A stretch of 64,000 nt of DNA from DTWD01 sp963662965 (GCA_963662965.1 OY759970.1:4836001-4900000); one strand, 5' to 3'; numbered from the stretch's first letter, positions 43,629 through 53,115 are shown. Program-made: numbers and translations. Notes: a model not told the origin generated them from the letters alone.

Positions 43629-44405
43629 CTACTCGCCGCGCAGAATGGACCGGACCTTCTTCATGTCATCCCAGACATCGCGCTTGTGGTCCGGGCTACG
43701 CAGGAGGAACGCCGGGTGAAACGTCGGAATCAGCTTGGCACCGCGGTAGTTGTAGACGCGCCCCCGCGCCTTCGAGATCGGCGTCTTGTCGTCCTGCAGC
43801 AGCGTTTTCACCGCGAACGATCCGAGCGCGACAATGACCCTCGGCTTGATGGCGTCGATCTGAGCGAACAGAAACGGCTCACAGGTCGCCACTTCCTCTC
43901 GCTCGGGGTTACGGTTCTGAGGAGGGCGGCACTTGATGACGTTGGCGATGTAGACATCCTCACGCCGAAGGTCAATCGCCTCGATAATCTTCGTCAGCAG
44001 CTGCCCCGCGCGGCCAACAAACGGCTCGCCCTGCAGGTCCTCGTCCCGGCCCGGCGCCTCGCCGACAAACATGAGGTCGGCCGTCGGGTTGCCCACGCCG
44101 AATACCAGGGTGGCCCGCCCCGTATGGAGCTTGCAGCGCGTGCAGTCGCCGAGCTCATCGCGAATCTGCTGGAGCTGCACGGCCGGGTCCGCGTTGAGCG
44201 TCACCGTCACGCTCCCGCCGAGCAGAGACTGGGCGAGGGCGGGGGCTTCGACGATGTCGTGCTCTGATTCCTGATCTCGGTCATGGTCGACGACGCCACC
44301 GTCATCAGCCGGGCGCGTGCGCCAGGCCGGGTCCCGGCTCACGCCGTCAACACCAAGCTCTTGGAAAAACGTCAGATGCGTGGCGAGCTGCTCGTGGTCG
44401 GACAC
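43629..44405 (-). CDS. Family 4 uracil-DNA glycosylase (Fe-S type)
   Basis: 258 residues. Fe-S ligands begin at CTRCKLH; further cysteines are in IKCRPPQNRNPEREEVATC. Catalytic motifs are GEAPGRDEDLQGEPFVGRAG and HPAFLLR. The N-terminal ~80 residues are an acidic, low-complexity extension (DRDQESEHDIVEAP) before the conserved domain, as in several thermophile and Acidobacteriota homologues. It removes uracil from DNA to begin base-excision repair. It lies 5 bp after coaBC and 7 bp before priA, so all are probably one transcript. Confidence 0.93.
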   Translation of the reverse strand: MSDHEQLATHLTFFQELGVDGVSRDPAWRTRPADDGGVVDHDRDQESEHDIVEAPALAQSLLGGSVTVTLNADPAVQLQQIRDELGDCTRCKLHTGRATLVFGVGNPTADLMFVGEAPGRDEDLQGEPFVGRAGQLLTKIIEAIDLRREDVYIANVIKCRPPQNRNPEREEVATCEPFLFAQIDAIKPRVIVALGSFAVKTLLQDDKTPISKARGRVYNYRGAKLIPTFHPAFLLRSPDHKRDVWDDMKKVRSILRGE

Positions 44406-44410
44406 GGTAA

Positions 44411-45634
44411 CTACGCCTGGTTCACGACCGCCCGCTCGCGCAGCATGGTATCGACGCGGTCGAGAATCAGCCGCGCCAGGTCGCGCTTGGACCGCTCCGC
44501 GAGCGGCTCGGTCTTCCCGTCCGTCACGAGCGTCGCGATATTGGTGTCGCCGCCGAATCCCGCTCTGGTCTGCGTCACGTCGTTTGCCACGACGAGGTCG
44601 ACCCGCTTGCGACGTAGCTTCTCCGCGGCGCGGGCGACCGCATCATCCGTCTCGGCCGCGAACCCGACGAGGATCGGCGTCGTGCCGGCGCCACGCTCAG
44701 CCCCGAGCTCCGCGAGGATATCCGGCGTTCGGCGAAGCGTCAAAACCAGATCCGCTTCGCCCTTCTTGATCTTCGTCCGGCTGGGCCCGTCGCTCGCCGT
44801 GTAGTCGGCGACCGCGGCCGCCATCACGACGGCGTCGACCGGCTCATCGGCCATCAGTCGTCGTACCGCGCCATGCATCTCATCGGCACTCCGCACCGTC
44901 GTCACCTCGACCCTGACCGGCGCCTCGAGGCTTGTCGGCCCGGTCACCAGCATGACCCGTGCACCACGCGACGCAGCCTCCGCGGCGACGGCATAGCCCA
45001 TGCGTCCACTGGACCGATTGCCGAGGTACCGCACCGGATCGAGATCTTCGTAGGTCGGACCCGCCGTCACGAGCACCAGGCGTCCGGCCCACTGCCCGTC
45101 TGGGCGTAGCTGCTGGTCCACGGCGGAGACAATCGTGTCGGGCTCGGCCAGACGGCCTTTGCCGACCCACCCGCAGGCGAGATACCCCTCGCCGGGATCG
45201 ATGAACTTCACGCCGCGTTTGGCCAGCGTGCGCAGATTGGCCTGCACCGCCGCATGCGCGAGCATGTTCGAGTTCATCGCCGGCGCCACCAACACCGGCG
45301 CGGTGGTGGCCAGAAACAGCGACGACAGGAAGTCGTCCGCGATCCCGTGCGCAAACTTTCCGAGGACGTTGGCCGTCGCCGGCGCCACGACGAGCAGATC
45401 GATCGCCGAGGCCAGCGCGACGTGATCGATATCCGCATTGACCCCGGCGGCGAATTGATCGGTTGCCACACGCCGGCCCGTGATCGCCTCGAACGTGAGC
45501 GGCCCGACGAACCGCTGCGCGTTGGCGGTCATGACGACGGAGACGTCGTGCCCACGCTGTTGGAGCCCGCGCGCCACCTCGACCGCCTTGTAGGCGCCGA
45601 TACCGCCGCTCACGCCAAGTACCACAAATGCCAT
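44411..45634 (-). CDS. coaBC: Bifunctional phosphopantothenoylcysteine decarboxylase/synthase
   Basis: 407 residues. The CoaC half (residues 1-~180) has the flavin-binding start VVLGVSGGIGAYKAVEVARG, the PAMN motif (LVAPAMNSNMLAHA) and the active-site Cys in YLACGWVGKGRLAEP. The CoaB half starts at RLVLVTAGPTYEDLDPVRYL and has GNRSSGRMGYAVA with the later KIKKGEADLVLTLRRTPDIL. Together they couple cysteine to 4'-phosphopantothenate and decarboxylate the product in CoA synthesis. It follows gmk by 16 bp; rpoZ, often placed between them, is absent. Confidence 0.96.
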   Translation of the reverse strand: MAFVVLGVSGGIGAYKAVEVARGLQQRGHDVSVVMTANAQRFVGPLTFEAITGRRVATDQFAAGVNADIDHVALASAIDLLVVAPATANVLGKFAHGIADDFLSSLFLATTAPVLVAPAMNSNMLAHAAVQANLRTLAKRGVKFIDPGEGYLACGWVGKGRLAEPDTIVSAVDQQLRPDGQWAGRLVLVTAGPTYEDLDPVRYLGNRSSGRMGYAVAAEAASRGARVMLVTGPTSLEAPVRVEVTTVRSADEMHGAVRRLMADEPVDAVVMAAAVADYTASDGPSRTKIKKGEADLVLTLRRTPDILAELGAERGAGTTPILVGFAAETDDAVARAAEKLRRKRVDLVVANDVTQTRAGFGGDTNIATLVTDGKTEPLAERSKRDLARLILDRVDTMLRERAVVNQA

Positions 45635-45650
45635 TTACGTATTACTCACG

Positions 45651-46301
45651 TTAGTCCGAACGCGACGCTACGCGAAAGGTCTCCGCGATCGCGTCGCTGG
45701 CGTCCCGCATCGCCGCCGCCGTCGACCGCGCCGCCAGCACGATGCTACAGACCCGGTCGACGGACGCATAGATCTCGTCGTTGACCACCACGTAGTCGTA
45801 GTCGGTTCTCGCGTCGACTTCACGACGGGCGGTCCCGAGGCGTCGTTGCAGGATCTCCTCCGAGGTGTGGGCCTGGCTGCGTTGGCGCAGCCTCGCCTCC
45901 AGCACCTCGAACGACGGAGGCAGGACAAAGATGGAGACGGCGTCCACCCCCTGCTCCCGGACCTGCCGCGCGCCCTGCACGTCGATGACGAGCATGACGT
46001 CGCGCCCCGCGGTGCGATCCCGTTCCGTGTCGGCCGCACTCGTGCCGTAGAGCTGGCCAAACACGTCCGCCCACTCGAGAAAGGCGCTGGCGTCGATCAT
46101 CTGTCGGAACCGGGCCTCCTCGATAAAATTATAGTCAACGCCATCGGCCTCGCCCGGTCTCCGCGCACGCGAGGTATACGACCGCGACCGCACGATATCG
46201 GGCAGCCGCTCGACGACGCGCTCCGCCAGTGTCGTCTTGCCGGTTCCGGACGGCGCCGACACGATCAGCAGGAGGCCGCGTCGCGGCATCATCAGGGCCA
46301 C
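45651..46301 (-). CDS. gmk: Guanylate kinase
   Basis: About 213-216 residues; Met at 46301, 46292 or 46289 could start. The P-loop SAPSGTGKTTLAERVVERLP is followed by the GMP-binding region SRSYTSRARRPGEADGVDYN and FIEEARFRQMIDASAFLEWA. The lid and later VLVI-type strand are in DVMLVIDVQGARQVREQGVD. It phosphorylates GMP to GDP. It sits between yicC and coaBC in the same direction, a common bacterial grouping. Confidence 0.95.
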   Translation of the reverse strand: MALMMPRRGLLLIVSAPSGTGKTTLAERVVERLPDIVRSRSYTSRARRPGEADGVDYNFIEEARFRQMIDASAFLEWADVFGQLYGTSAADTERDRTAGRDVMLVIDVQGARQVREQGVDAVSIFVLPPSFEVLEARLRQRSQAHTSEEILQRRLGTARREVDARTDYDYVVVNDEIYASVDRVCSIVLAARSTAAAMRDASDAIAETFRVASRSD

Positions 46302-46343
46302 GAGCGCCTACGCTGCGCGCGCGCGGCTCGCGGCATCCACGGC

Positions 46344-47231
46344 TCATTCGACGTTCTGCGTCTGCTCACGGAGTTTCTCCAGCTGCGCCTTGGCGGCGAC
46401 GATGAGCTCGGAGGTCTGGATCCCGTTGGCCTTGGAGCCGATGGTGTTGACCTCGCGGTTCATCTCCTGCAGCAGGAAGTCAAGCTGCCGACCGCACGGC
46501 TCGGTTCCATCGACGAGCACACTCCAATGCGCGATGTGCGCCCGGAGGCGAGCCAGCTCCTCATGGATATCCGAGCGCGCGACGAAACGGATCACCTCCT
46601 GCGCGACGGCCGCTTGATCACTCACCAGCTCCGGCGCCAGCTCGGCCACCCGCGCGCTCAGACGCTCCCGCAGCGCGTCGTCGCTCTCCGCGGCACAACG
46701 GTCTATTTGCTGTACCAGGCCGTCGAATGCCGCCACGCGGCCGTCGAGGTCCGAACGAAGAAACTCGCCCTCCTTCTCGCGCATCGCGTCGAGCTCGACG
46801 ATCGCCTGATCGACGGCGGCCGCCACCGCCGCGTCGAGGCGGTCGCTCTCTTCCGTATCGCGAGCACGCTCCGACACGGTCACGACCTGCGGAAACCGCA
46901 GGAGCTCGCCGACCGTCCACTTCCCAGTCGACGCCGCGGCCACCTCCGGACGATTCGCCGCCTCCACGAGCGCCGTCACGAGCGTTTCGTCGATGTCGAC
47001 CTCCACCGCTAGCCGGGCGTTGAACTGCGTCGTGATCGTTAAATCGACCCGACCACGCGCCACCCGCTTCTGAACCCGCTCGCGGATCCGGTGCTCCAGC
47101 GGCTGAAGGGGATGCGGGGCGCGGATCTGAACGTCGAGATACCGGTGGTTCACGCTGCGCGCCGTGATGCCCACACTCACGTACTCGTTCTCGTGCGTGA
47201 GCGACGCAAACCCGGTCATCGACTTGATCAC
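46344..47231 (-). CDS. yicC: YicC family protein (DUF1732 C-terminal)
   Basis: 295 residues starting MIKSMTGFASLTHENEYVSV, the hallmark of YicC. The N-terminal conserved RSVNHRYLDVQIRAPHPLQP and the C-terminal DUF1732 part GRQLDFLLQEMNREVNTIGS with KANGIQTSELIVAAKAQLEK are complete. E. coli YicC is an RNase-related protein linked to stationary phase and RNA decay. The gene precedes gmk here as in many bacteria and follows the ABC exporter by 9 bp. Confidence 0.94.
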   Translation of the reverse strand: MIKSMTGFASLTHENEYVSVGITARSVNHRYLDVQIRAPHPLQPLEHRIRERVQKRVARGRVDLTITTQFNARLAVEVDIDETLVTALVEAANRPEVAAASTGKWTVGELLRFPQVVTVSERARDTEESDRLDAAVAAAVDQAIVELDAMREKEGEFLRSDLDGRVAAFDGLVQQIDRCAAESDDALRERLSARVAELAPELVSDQAAVAQEVIRFVARSDIHEELARLRAHIAHWSVLVDGTEPCGRQLDFLLQEMNREVNTIGSKANGIQTSELIVAAKAQLEKLREQTQNVE

Positions 47232-47240
47232 CGCCTCACT

Positions 47241-49130
47241 CTACTCCTTGCCGTTGGTTATCGCCGTATCGCTCGGCGCGCGCGGTGCCGCCCCCTGGAC
47301 CACCGCCGCCGGCTCTGACGGCGGTGCCGACACGGCCGTCAACCTCGCGCCGGGGGAAGCCGGCTCGGCCGATGCCTCGGTCAACGTCTTGTCGAACAGC
47401 TGCATGGCGTAGAGACGGGCGTACTGACTCTCGGGATTCGCCAGTAGCTCATCATGGCGCCCGATCTCACGCACACGGCCTTCGTGGAGCACGATGATCG
47501 CGTCCGCCCGTCGTACCGTCGAGAGCCGATGGGCGATCACAAACGACGTTCGGTTCAGCAGCAGCTTCGCCAGCGCGTCCTGGACCAAAAGCTCCGACTC
47601 CGCGTCGAGCGACGAGGTCGCCTCGTCGAGAATCAGGATCGGCGAGTTCTTGAGCAACGCGCGGGCAATGGCGATGCGCTGGCGCTGGCCGCCGGACAAC
47701 CGCTGGCCGCGCTCGCCGATCATCGTGTCGTACCCGGACGGGAGCCGCTCGACGAACTCGTGCGCGTGCGCGGCGCGGGCCGCCGCTTCGATCGTCGCGC
47801 GGTCGGCCTCCGGCGTCGCGTAGGCGATGTTGTTCGCGATGGTGTCGTCGAAGAGAACCGTCTCCTGCGTCACGATCCCGATCTGCGCGCGCAGCGATGC
47901 GAGTGTCGCATCGCGCGTATCGACGCCGTCGATGAGGATCGCGCCGTCGGTCACGTCGTAGAATCGCGGGACGAGATTGACCAGCGTCGTCTTGCCCGCG
48001 CCGCTGAGCCCGACGAGCGCCACCACCTGGCCAGCGCTCACCTCGAACGACACGTTCCGGAGGACCGCCGCGTCCGCCGCGTCGGCATACGCGAACGACA
48101 CGTCTCGGAACGTGATGCTGGACCGTAACGGCTTCAACGGTCTCGCGGTCGGGCGGTCGTGTGCTTCGCTGTGCGTATCGAGCATCTCGAACACCCGCTC
48201 GGACGCCGCGATCGCCTGCTGAATGTTCGCGTTGACACGACTGAGTTTCTTGACCGGTCCGTACATCATCAGGAGAGCGCCTACGAACGCCGTGAAGTCT
48301 CCGGTCGACATGTCGCCGCTGCCGATCCGACTCATCCCGTACCACAGCACCCCCACGACGCCCAGCGCCCCGAGCCACTCCATCAACGGCGGAAGCACCG
48401 AGAGCGTGGTCGTCACCTTCATCGTGATCCGGTACAAGCGCTCCGACGCACGCACGAACCGGTGGTGCTCAAACGTCTCGGCCGAGAAGGCCTTCACGAT
48501 GCGATGGCCGATGAAGGCTTCGGCCGTGATGTGCGACAGCCGTTCCATCTCCTCTTGGCTGCGCCGCGTCGTGCGGCGCACGCGCTGTCCCAGACGGACC
48601 AGCGGGTAGACGACGAGCGGCGCACAGATAATCGAGACGAGGGCCAGCCGCGCATCGATGAAGAACAGGAGCACGGCGAGCACCATCACGGTAATCGTTT
48701 CGCGTAGGAGGTCTCCCAGCGTCTCGGACACCACCTGCTGAATACGGGTGATGTCGTTCATCATGCGGGACATCAATCCACCAGTCGTCCGCTGCGCGAA
48801 GAAGCCGGCCGACTGCCCCAGGATGTGACCAAACAGCTCGTTGCGAACATCCCGTACGAGGCGCTGCCCGACATCGGTCATCAGATAGACCGAAAAGTAC
48901 GCGCCGAGACCCTTCGCGAAACTGAAACCGAGAATGCTGGCCACGACGCCGGTAAAGCGCGACTGCTCGCGCAGAACGTCCTCGACCAAAAGGATGTCGT
49001 CGAAGATCGGTTTAAAGAGATAGACGAGGCCCCCCGACGCGGCCGCGTAGATCGTCATGGCGACCACGGCTCCGCCGAACCGGCCCCGATGCGGGAGCGC
49101 GTACCGCGAGAGGCGAAGCATGGGGTGCAC
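47241..49130 (-). CDS. MsbA-like lipid/polysaccharide ABC exporter
   Basis: 629 residues, one half-transporter. About six membrane helices occupy residues 15-320 (for example ASGGLVYLFKPIFDDILLVE and the coupling region). The nucleotide-binding domain has Walker A in ALVGLSGAGKTTLVNLVPRF, Q-loop IVTQETVLF, signature QRLSGGQRQRIAIARALLKN, Walker B in PILILDEATSSLDAESELLV and H-loop VIAHRLS. Homodimers flip lipid A core or lipid-linked glycans across the inner membrane. It is placed between ugd and yicC, close to the glycan cluster. A ~45-residue Ala/Pro-rich tail follows the ABC domain. Confidence 0.92.
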   Translation of the reverse strand: MHPMLRLSRYALPHRGRFGGAVVAMTIYAAASGGLVYLFKPIFDDILLVEDVLREQSRFTGVVASILGFSFAKGLGAYFSVYLMTDVGQRLVRDVRNELFGHILGQSAGFFAQRTTGGLMSRMMNDITRIQQVVSETLGDLLRETITVMVLAVLLFFIDARLALVSIICAPLVVYPLVRLGQRVRRTTRRSQEEMERLSHITAEAFIGHRIVKAFSAETFEHHRFVRASERLYRITMKVTTTLSVLPPLMEWLGALGVVGVLWYGMSRIGSGDMSTGDFTAFVGALLMMYGPVKKLSRVNANIQQAIAASERVFEMLDTHSEAHDRPTARPLKPLRSSITFRDVSFAYADAADAAVLRNVSFEVSAGQVVALVGLSGAGKTTLVNLVPRFYDVTDGAILIDGVDTRDATLASLRAQIGIVTQETVLFDDTIANNIAYATPEADRATIEAAARAAHAHEFVERLPSGYDTMIGERGQRLSGGQRQRIAIARALLKNSPILILDEATSSLDAESELLVQDALAKLLLNRTSFVIAHRLSTVRRADAIIVLHEGRVREIGRHDELLANPESQYARLYAMQLFDKTLTEASAEPASPGARLTAVSAPPSEPAAVVQGAAPRAPSDTAITNGKE

Positions 49131-49133
49131 GCC

Positions 49134-50429
49134 TTACCTCCCGATCGAGTAGTAGGTAAACCCTTCGGCCCGCATCTGATCGACGTCAAACACGTTGCGA
49201 CCGTCGAAGATGACTGCGTCTCGCATCAACGACCGCATGCGTGCGAAGTCCGGCTCTCGAAACTCGTTCCATTCGGTCAATATCGCGAGCGCGTCGACCC
49301 CTTTGACCGCGTCGTAGCTGTGCTGAACGTAGGTGATCGCGTCACCGAAGATGCGGCGGGCGGTGCGTTCGGCCTCCGGGTCGTACGCCTGCACACGCGC
49401 GCCTTTGCTCGTGAGCGCGTTGATAATCGGTACGGCCGGAGCCTCGCGCATGTCATCGGTGCGGGGTTTGAAGGCCAGCCCCCAAATTCCGATCGTCTTT
49501 CCTCTGAGCGAACGAAAATGGGCCTGCATCTTTTCAACGAGACGCACTTGTTGCGTCTCGTTGACCGCTTCGACCGACTCGAGAATTCGACAGCGATACC
49601 CCTCGCTCGCCGAGAACTTGACCAGCGCCTTGACGTCCTTCGGAAAACAGCTACCGCCGTAGCCAATCCCCGGAAAGAGAAACGACGGTCCGATCCGGCG
49701 GTCTGACGCCATGGCGCGTCGCACGTTGTCGACATCGGCGCCAAAGAGCTCGCAGACGTTAGCCATCTCGTTCATGAAGGAGACACGGGTCGCCAGCATC
49801 GCATTCGATGCGTACTTGCTCAGCTCCGCGCTCGCGCAGTCCATCAGCTGGATCGGTGCGCCGGTTCGCGTGAACGGGGCATACAGCGTCTGCATCAGCG
49901 CGGCCGACCGCGGGTCTTCGGCCCCGATCACGACGCGGTCCGGGCGCATGAAGTCGTCGATCGCGGCCCCCTGCTTCAAGAACTCCGGGTTGCTGACGAC
50001 GCTGAACGGATGCGTGGTTTCCCGTCGAATTACCTCACGCAGCCGCGCGGCGGTCCCGACCGGCACCGTACTTTTCGTCACGATGACCTTGTAGCCGTTC
50101 ATCGCCCGCGCCAAATCACGGGCCACTCCAACGACGTACTTCAGGTCGGCGGACCCGTCCTCGCCTTCCGGGGTGCCCACCGCGATGAACACCGCGTCGG
50201 TGGCTTTCACCGACCGGGCGAGAGCCGTCGAGAAGCGAAGGCGCTGCTCAGCCTGATTGCGGACGACCAGCTCGGAGAGGCCCGGCTCGTAGATTGGGAT
50301 CCGTCCTCGCTTCAAGGCGCGGATTTTCTTGGCGTCATTGTCGACGCAGATGACGTCGTTGCCGTTCTCGGCAAAACAGGCGCCGACCACCAACCCGACG
50401 TATCCGGTCCCAATGACGGCGAGCTTCAT
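49134..50429 (-). CDS. ugd: UDP-glucose 6-dehydrogenase
   Basis: 431 residues. An N-terminal Rossmann fold has GxGxxG in MKLAVIGTGYVGLVVGACFA and ENGNDVICVDND. The central helix and catalytic region contain PEFLKQGAAIDDFMRPDRVV and the nucleophile Cys in GIGYGGSCFPKDVKALVKFS. The C-terminal UDP-binding domain reads GKTIGIWGLAFKPRTDDMRE. It oxidises UDP-glucose to UDP-glucuronate with two NAD. The gene is divergent from the glycosyltransferase cluster and starts the minus-strand run. UDP-glucuronate is the substrate of the decarboxylase-like enzyme at 57796-58851. Confidence 0.96.
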   Translation of the reverse strand: MKLAVIGTGYVGLVVGACFAENGNDVICVDNDAKKIRALKRGRIPIYEPGLSELVVRNQAEQRLRFSTALARSVKATDAVFIAVGTPEGEDGSADLKYVVGVARDLARAMNGYKVIVTKSTVPVGTAARLREVIRRETTHPFSVVSNPEFLKQGAAIDDFMRPDRVVIGAEDPRSAALMQTLYAPFTRTGAPIQLMDCASAELSKYASNAMLATRVSFMNEMANVCELFGADVDNVRRAMASDRRIGPSFLFPGIGYGGSCFPKDVKALVKFSASEGYRCRILESVEAVNETQQVRLVEKMQAHFRSLRGKTIGIWGLAFKPRTDDMREAPAVPIINALTSKGARVQAYDPEAERTARRIFGDAITYVQHSYDAVKGVDALAILTEWNEFREPDFARMRSLMRDAVIFDGRNVFDVDQMRAEGFTYYSIGR

Positions 50430-50511
50430 ATCGAGGAGGGTCTCCTACCTCCGAAGGCGGGGCCCCTACGAAATCCGTAAGGCTAACACGCATGGTACCA
50501 TCGCGGCGAGC

Positions 50512-51675
50512 GTGCGCGTCTTGATCGACTATCGGCCGGCCTTGCGTGATCGAACAGGAGTGGGTGAGTTCGTACACCACTTGGTCACCGCGCTCGCGAC
50601 GCCCGACATCCAAGACGACGACGCCGACGATCCGCTGGAAATCACCGCCTTCAGCGCCTCGTGGAGGGACCGGCTTACCGATGCGCCGCCCCCCACGCTG
50701 CCCTCACGCGTCCATACGGTCGACCGCCGGATTCCGGTCACCCTGCTCAACCTCGCGTGGCACCGGACCGGCTGGCCACCGGTCGAGGCGTTGACCGGGG
50801 GCAGCTACGATGTGGTGCACTCACCTCACCCCCTGCTGCTGCCGACGCGGTCAGCCGCCCAGGTGATCACCATCCATGACCTCGATTTCCTCGACCACGC
50901 TGGCGGCGCGTCCGACGAGATCCGGCGCGACTATCCGGCGCTCGTGAGACGACACGCTCAGCGGGCCGACCACATCGTCGTGCCGTCAAGTTACACCGCC
51001 GAGGCAGTCGAGCAACGACTCGGGGTACCGGCCGACGCCATCTCACTCTGCTGGAACGGGGCGCCCACCTGGTCGCCTCGCAACCAGGTTCCGAGTCCCG
51101 GACACCTCCTCTTCGTCGGCACGTTGGCACCCCGCAAGAACGTGGGCGGCCTCCTCGATGCTTACGCGCAGCTCGTCGCCGATCAGCCCGACGCTCCCGA
51201 TCTCGTCCTCGTCGGGACTCAGCCGTCAGACGCACCGTGGCGCGATCGCGTGGCCCGCCCTCCCTTGCGCGGTCGGGTGCGCTGCACCGGCTACGTCGAC
51301 CGGCAGAGGCTCGAGACGCTCTACGCCGACGCGCGCGTGTTGGTCATGCCGTCGCTCGATGAAGGCTTCGGTCTCCCGGTGCTCGAGGCGATGACGATGG
51401 GTGTCCCGGTCGTCGCGTCGAATCGCGGCGCGCTCCCCGAGGTGCTGGGAGATGCCGGTCTCCTAGTCGACCCCACCGATGCCGTGGCGCTCGCGGCGGC
51501 CATCGGTCGGATGCTGAGGGATGACGGGCTGGCGGTCGCGAGTGCGGCCCGCGGCGTCGAGCGGGCGCGCGCGTTCAGCTGGCGCGCCTCGGCGCGGGCG
51601 TTGCGCGACGCGTATCGAAAGGCGGTCGACGCCCGCACTGCGGCCCTCGCCGCTGGCGCTAGGAGCCCGTGGTGA
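50512..51675 (+). CDS. GT4-family glycosyltransferase 1
   Basis: 387 residues from a GTG chosen because it starts the first Rossmann strand (VRVLIDYRPALRDRTGVGEF). The GT-B second domain contains HLLFVGTLAPRKNVGGLLDA and the EX7E-type motif in PSLDEGFGLPVLEAMTMGVP, followed by VVASNRGALPEVLGDAGLLV. It probably adds a sugar to a lipid-linked oligosaccharide on the cytoplasmic face. Its last codons (RSPW-stop) lie inside the left arm of a palindromic element. An upstream reading to 50329 exists but overlaps the ugd 5' region on the other strand. Confidence 0.9.
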   Translation: MRVLIDYRPALRDRTGVGEFVHHLVTALATPDIQDDDADDPLEITAFSASWRDRLTDAPPPTLPSRVHTVDRRIPVTLLNLAWHRTGWPPVEALTGGSYDVVHSPHPLLLPTRSAAQVITIHDLDFLDHAGGASDEIRRDYPALVRRHAQRADHIVVPSSYTAEAVEQRLGVPADAISLCWNGAPTWSPRNQVPSPGHLLFVGTLAPRKNVGGLLDAYAQLVADQPDAPDLVLVGTQPSDAPWRDRVARPPLRGRVRCTGYVDRQRLETLYADARVLVMPSLDEGFGLPVLEAMTMGVPVVASNRGALPEVLGDAGLLVDPTDAVALAAAIGRMLRDDGLAVASAARGVERARAFSWRASARALRDAYRKAVDARTAALAAGARSPW

Positions 51676-51834
51676 AAGTCACCCTGTGTTCGACCGGCGA
51701 TGTATTCCGCAAAGGGCGGCGCTGCGACGCCTTTCAGCGGGGTCACAAATTCAAGATTTGCTCCCTCGTCCCGTCTTGCCAGCCTGGTGTCTCGCCAGTG
51801 TCGGTGCAACGCGCGACTTTCACCACGGCCTCCT
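51661..51834. repeat. MITE-like palindromic element 1
   Basis: Ends AGGAGCCCGTGGTGAAAGTC and its complement with one mismatch bracket 174 bp. It supplies the stop codon of the upstream glycosyltransferase and ends six bases before the next one. No gene is seen inside. Confidence 0.6.
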
Positions 51835-51839
51835 AGCAC

Positions 51840-52949
51840 ATGAGAATCGGTGTCGACGGCCGCGAGCTATCTGGCCACCCGACCGGCGTCGGTCGCTATC
51901 TGGCCAGCTTGTGTGTTCAGTGGGCATCGCTCCCGGCCGGTGCGGGACACGACGTGGTTGTCTACTCCCCAGCGCCCGTTGACTCGCCGCCGACCCGTCC
52001 GGATGACGCAGCCTCGGGGGCGCGGACCACGTATCGCGTCGTCCCCGGAACCGCTGGGACCTGGTGGGAGCAGACCGCCCTCGCGCACGCTGCCAACGCC
52101 GACCAGCTCGACGTCTTTCTTGGACCGGGCTACTCGCTGCCGCTCCGTCTCGCGCCCCCGGGCGTCGTGACACTCCACGACATCTCCTTTGTCGCGCATC
52201 CGGAATGGTTTGGCTGGCGGGAAGGGTTCCGGCGGCGCTGGCTCGCGCGACGGTCTGCGGCGGTAGCCAAGACGGTGATCACGGTCTCGGAGTTTTGCCG
52301 ACGGGAACTCATACGCTATCTCGATCTCGACCCGGCCCGCGTGCGCGTCGTCCACAACGGGATCTCGGCGCCAGGCGCGACCGCCGACGGTGGCGGCATG
52401 GATCCGCTGGTCCTCTATGTCGGCGCCTTGTTCAACCGACGCCATCTGCCAACGCTGATCGCCGCGTTTGCCCAAGTCGCCCATCGCCTGCCGGCGGCGG
52501 AACTCGTCATCATCGGGCCGGACCGTACGTATCCACGCCAAGATCTGGCTGCCCTCGCCGCCGCAGCGGGACTCGGCGACCGGGTCACGTTTCGCGCGTA
52601 TGTCGCCGAGGCCGAACTGGCCGCCCTCTACCGCCGCGCCTCGGTCTTCGCGTTCCTCTCCGAGTACGAGGGCTTCGGCATGACGCCGCTCGAGGCGCTG
52701 GCGGCCGGCGTCCCGGCCGTCGTCGGCGACACCCCGGTGGCGCGAGAGGTCTACCAGTCGGCCGCACGGTACGTCCCGGTGGCCGACGCCGACACGGTCG
52801 CGGACGCCCTCGTCGAAGTCATGACCGATGCATCGGTCCGACAGCGGCTGCTCGCGAACGCCGAACCGCTGCTGCGGCGTCTGACGTGGTCTCGCGCCGC
52901 CACGGCGACGCTCGACGTCCTGGCGGCCGCGGCGGAGCGGCGCCAGTGA
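51840..52949 (+). CDS. GT4-family glycosyltransferase 2
   Basis: 369 residues from ATG (MRIGVDGRELSGHPTGVGRY). An N-terminal GT4-like domain has PGVVTLHDISFVAHPEWFGW and the acceptor-side VITVSEFCRRELIRYLDLDP. The donor domain has LYVGALFNRRHLPTLIAAFA and LSEYEGFGMTPLEALAAGVP with the two conserved glutamates. It resembles mannosyl- or rhamnosyltransferases of O-antigen pathways; the sugar cannot be told. It lies between two MITE-like elements. Confidence 0.9.
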   Translation: MRIGVDGRELSGHPTGVGRYLASLCVQWASLPAGAGHDVVVYSPAPVDSPPTRPDDAASGARTTYRVVPGTAGTWWEQTALAHAANADQLDVFLGPGYSLPLRLAPPGVVTLHDISFVAHPEWFGWREGFRRRWLARRSAAVAKTVITVSEFCRRELIRYLDLDPARVRVVHNGISAPGATADGGGMDPLVLYVGALFNRRHLPTLIAAFAQVAHRLPAAELVIIGPDRTYPRQDLAALAAAAGLGDRVTFRAYVAEAELAALYRRASVFAFLSEYEGFGMTPLEALAAGVPAVVGDTPVAREVYQSAARYVPVADADTVADALVEVMTDASVRQRLLANAEPLLRRLTWSRAATATLDVLAAAAERRQ

Positions 52950-52950
52950 C

Positions 52951-53115
52951 TAAGTGGTCCCGGTCACAATTGCGGTAACGTATTCGGGCGCCGAGGCGCC
53001 CGCTCCGCAAGGCGCGAGGAGGGAGCATACCGGAAGTATGCGACCGACGAGCAACGCCACGGAGCGGGATGCATCGGTGACCGAACGTTGGTCTGATTGT
53101 GACCGGGACCACTAA
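52951..53115. repeat. MITE-like palindromic element 2
   Basis: Outer arms AGTGGTCCCGGTCACAAT (52953-52970) and its exact complement (53096-53113). Inside are smaller nested palindromes: GGGCGCC/GCGCCC-type, CCGCTCCG with CGGAGCGG, and CATAC-CGGAA-GTATG. It has no gene of its own. Transcribed, it would fold into one long branched hairpin. Confidence 0.7.

Noticed and set aside
41000..50400. Long plus-strand frames opposite priA, coaBC, yicC and the ABC exporter
   Set aside because: High GC makes long antisense frames common. These lack domains, and the minus-strand genes are unambiguous.
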